This document shows positions 63,216 through 64,000 of a DNA stretch of 64,000 bases, one piece after another. Made by a program: the position numbers and the translations under genes. The notes under the pieces are model-generated. The model made no database searches. It worked only from the letters and a program-made list of their open reading frames with translations, and was not told where the DNA came from. Origin of the DNA: Frateuria aurantia DSM 6220 (lineage in GTDB: Bacteria > Pseudomonadota > Gammaproteobacteria > Xanthomonadales > Rhodanobacteraceae); assembly GCF_000242255.2 (NCBI RefSeq), contig NC_017033.1:682001-746000 (forward strand), read 5' to 3'. Numbering within the stretch: position 1 is the stretch's first letter; each line of letters opens with the position of its first letter.

Positions 63216-64000
63216 ATGGCAGTTACGTCAACAAGTGTACTGCGGCCACGTGGCCTTAGCATCGAGCAGCTCGGCATCAACCACGCCAAGGTCGTCGTTG
63301 AGCCGCTGGAGCGCGGGTTCGGCCATACGCTCGGCAACGCGCTGCGGCGGGTGCTGCTGTCGTCGATTCCGGGTAGCGCGATTGTCGAAGTCGAGATTGA
63401 CGGTGTACTGCATGAGTACACCGCCCTCGAGGGTCTGCAGGAGGACGTGATCGAAGTCCTGCTGAACCTGAAGGACGTTGCGATTCGTCAGCATACCGGT
63501 GACGAAGTCACCCTGAGCCTGTCCAAGACCGGCAAGGGCGTGGTGACGGCCGGTGACATCGTGGTGGATCATTCGGTCGAGATCATCAATCCCGAGCATG
63601 TGATCTGCCATTTGACCAAGGACATCACGCTCAACATGCGCTTGAAGGTGCAGCGTGGCGTGGGCTATCAGCCCGCCAGCGCTCGCCAGCATCCGGATGA
63701 AGAGTCCCGTCCTCTGGGTCGCCTGCAGCTGGATGCGTCCTTCGCACCCGTGCTGCGCGTGGCCTACGAAGTTGATGCCGCTCGTGTGGAGCAGCGCACC
63801 AATCTCGACAAGCTGGTTCTCGATATCGAGACCAACGGCACCATCGACGCGGAAGACGCGGTCCGCAAGGCCGCTGAAATCCTCAACGATCAGCTGTCGG
63901 TGTTCGGCGATTTCACTCGCCGTGAAAGCGATACCAGCAAGGCCGAGAAGGGTGGCGTTGATCCGCTGCTGCTGCGTCCGATCGACGATCTGGAATTGAC
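63216..64000 (+). CDS. rpoA: RNA polymerase subunit alpha, 3' end outside the window
   Basis: 261 codons are visible of about 330. It starts [20 protein letters not shown]. The N-terminal dimerisation domain contains [20 protein letters not shown] and [20 protein letters not shown]. The window ends in the start of the C-terminal domain ([12 protein letters not shown]), which binds UP elements and activators. Confidence 0.98.
   Translation, partial: MAVTSTSVLRPRGLSIEQLGINHAKVVVEPLERGFGHTLGNALRRVLLSSIPGSAIVEVEIDGVLHEYTALEGLQEDVIEVLLNLKDVAIRQHTGDEVTLSLSKTGKGVVTAGDIVVDHSVEIINPEHVICHLTKDITLNMRLKVQRGVGYQPASARQHPDEESRPLGRLQLDASFAPVLRVAYEVDAARVEQRTNLDKLVLDIETNGTIDAEDAVRKAAEILNDQLSVFGDFTRRESDTSKAEKGGVDPLLLRPIDDLEL

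Overview
The window is a 64 kb piece of a GC-rich gammaproteobacterial chromosome. The order of the core genes (tRNA-Tyr/Gly/Thr, tuf, tRNA-Trp, secE, nusG, rplKAJL, rpoBC, rpsL, rpsG, fusA, tuf, S10/spc/alpha operons) and the protein sequences point to the Xanthomonadales (Lysobacterales), probably Rhodanobacteraceae (Frateuria/Dyella/Rhodanobacter type). The family placement is inference from memory, not a search.

Bases 1-10920 are a defence block. It holds a frameshifted HicB antitoxin without HicA, an Mrr-type restriction endonuclease, and a complete type I restriction-modification operon hsdM-hsdS-prrC-hsdR. That operon carries an apparently intact PrrC tRNA anticodon nuclease between hsdS and hsdR, the same layout as the E. 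coli prr locus. A PIN-like/XRE-ImmA toxin-antitoxin-like pair follows.

Bases 11594-21948 are an island of type VI secretion effector and immunity genes, with no secretion-apparatus genes in view. There are three Tlde1-like L,D-transpeptidase-fold effectors (one truncated), two Tae4 amidase genes (one interrupted by a single amber codon), four Tai4-type immunity genes, two copies of a small two-helix membrane protein next to Tlde1 genes, and a family of small secreted Tldi-like proteins (three intact, one decayed). The Tae4 modules are an old tandem duplication with a period of about 2461 bp. The island also holds an LprI-like secreted protein and the sugar phosphatase YidA.

Bases 22492-26970 are ordinary accessory or metabolic genes: a frameshifted pRiA4b ORF-3-like gene, a TetR regulator divergent from a VOC protein with a clear palindromic operator, a DUF1338/HglS-type dioxygenase and an acyl-CoA thioesterase.

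From 26999 onward lies the transcription/translation core. It starts at a sigma70 promoter for tRNA-Tyr-Gly-Thr-tuf and runs through secE-nusG, rplKA, rplJL, rpoBC and the str operon to a strong terminator after the second tuf. The two tuf genes are almost identical. The usual str-S10 junction is interrupted by about 5.4 kb that carries two double-glycine-leader, glycine-zipper peptides plus a small membrane protein (a candidate two-peptide bacteriocin with immunity), a nitronate monooxygenase and a Fur-box-controlled TonB-dependent receptor. The S10, spc and alpha operons then run to rpoA, which is cut by the window edge. An intrinsic terminator and a new promoter split the spc operon between rpsN and rpsH.
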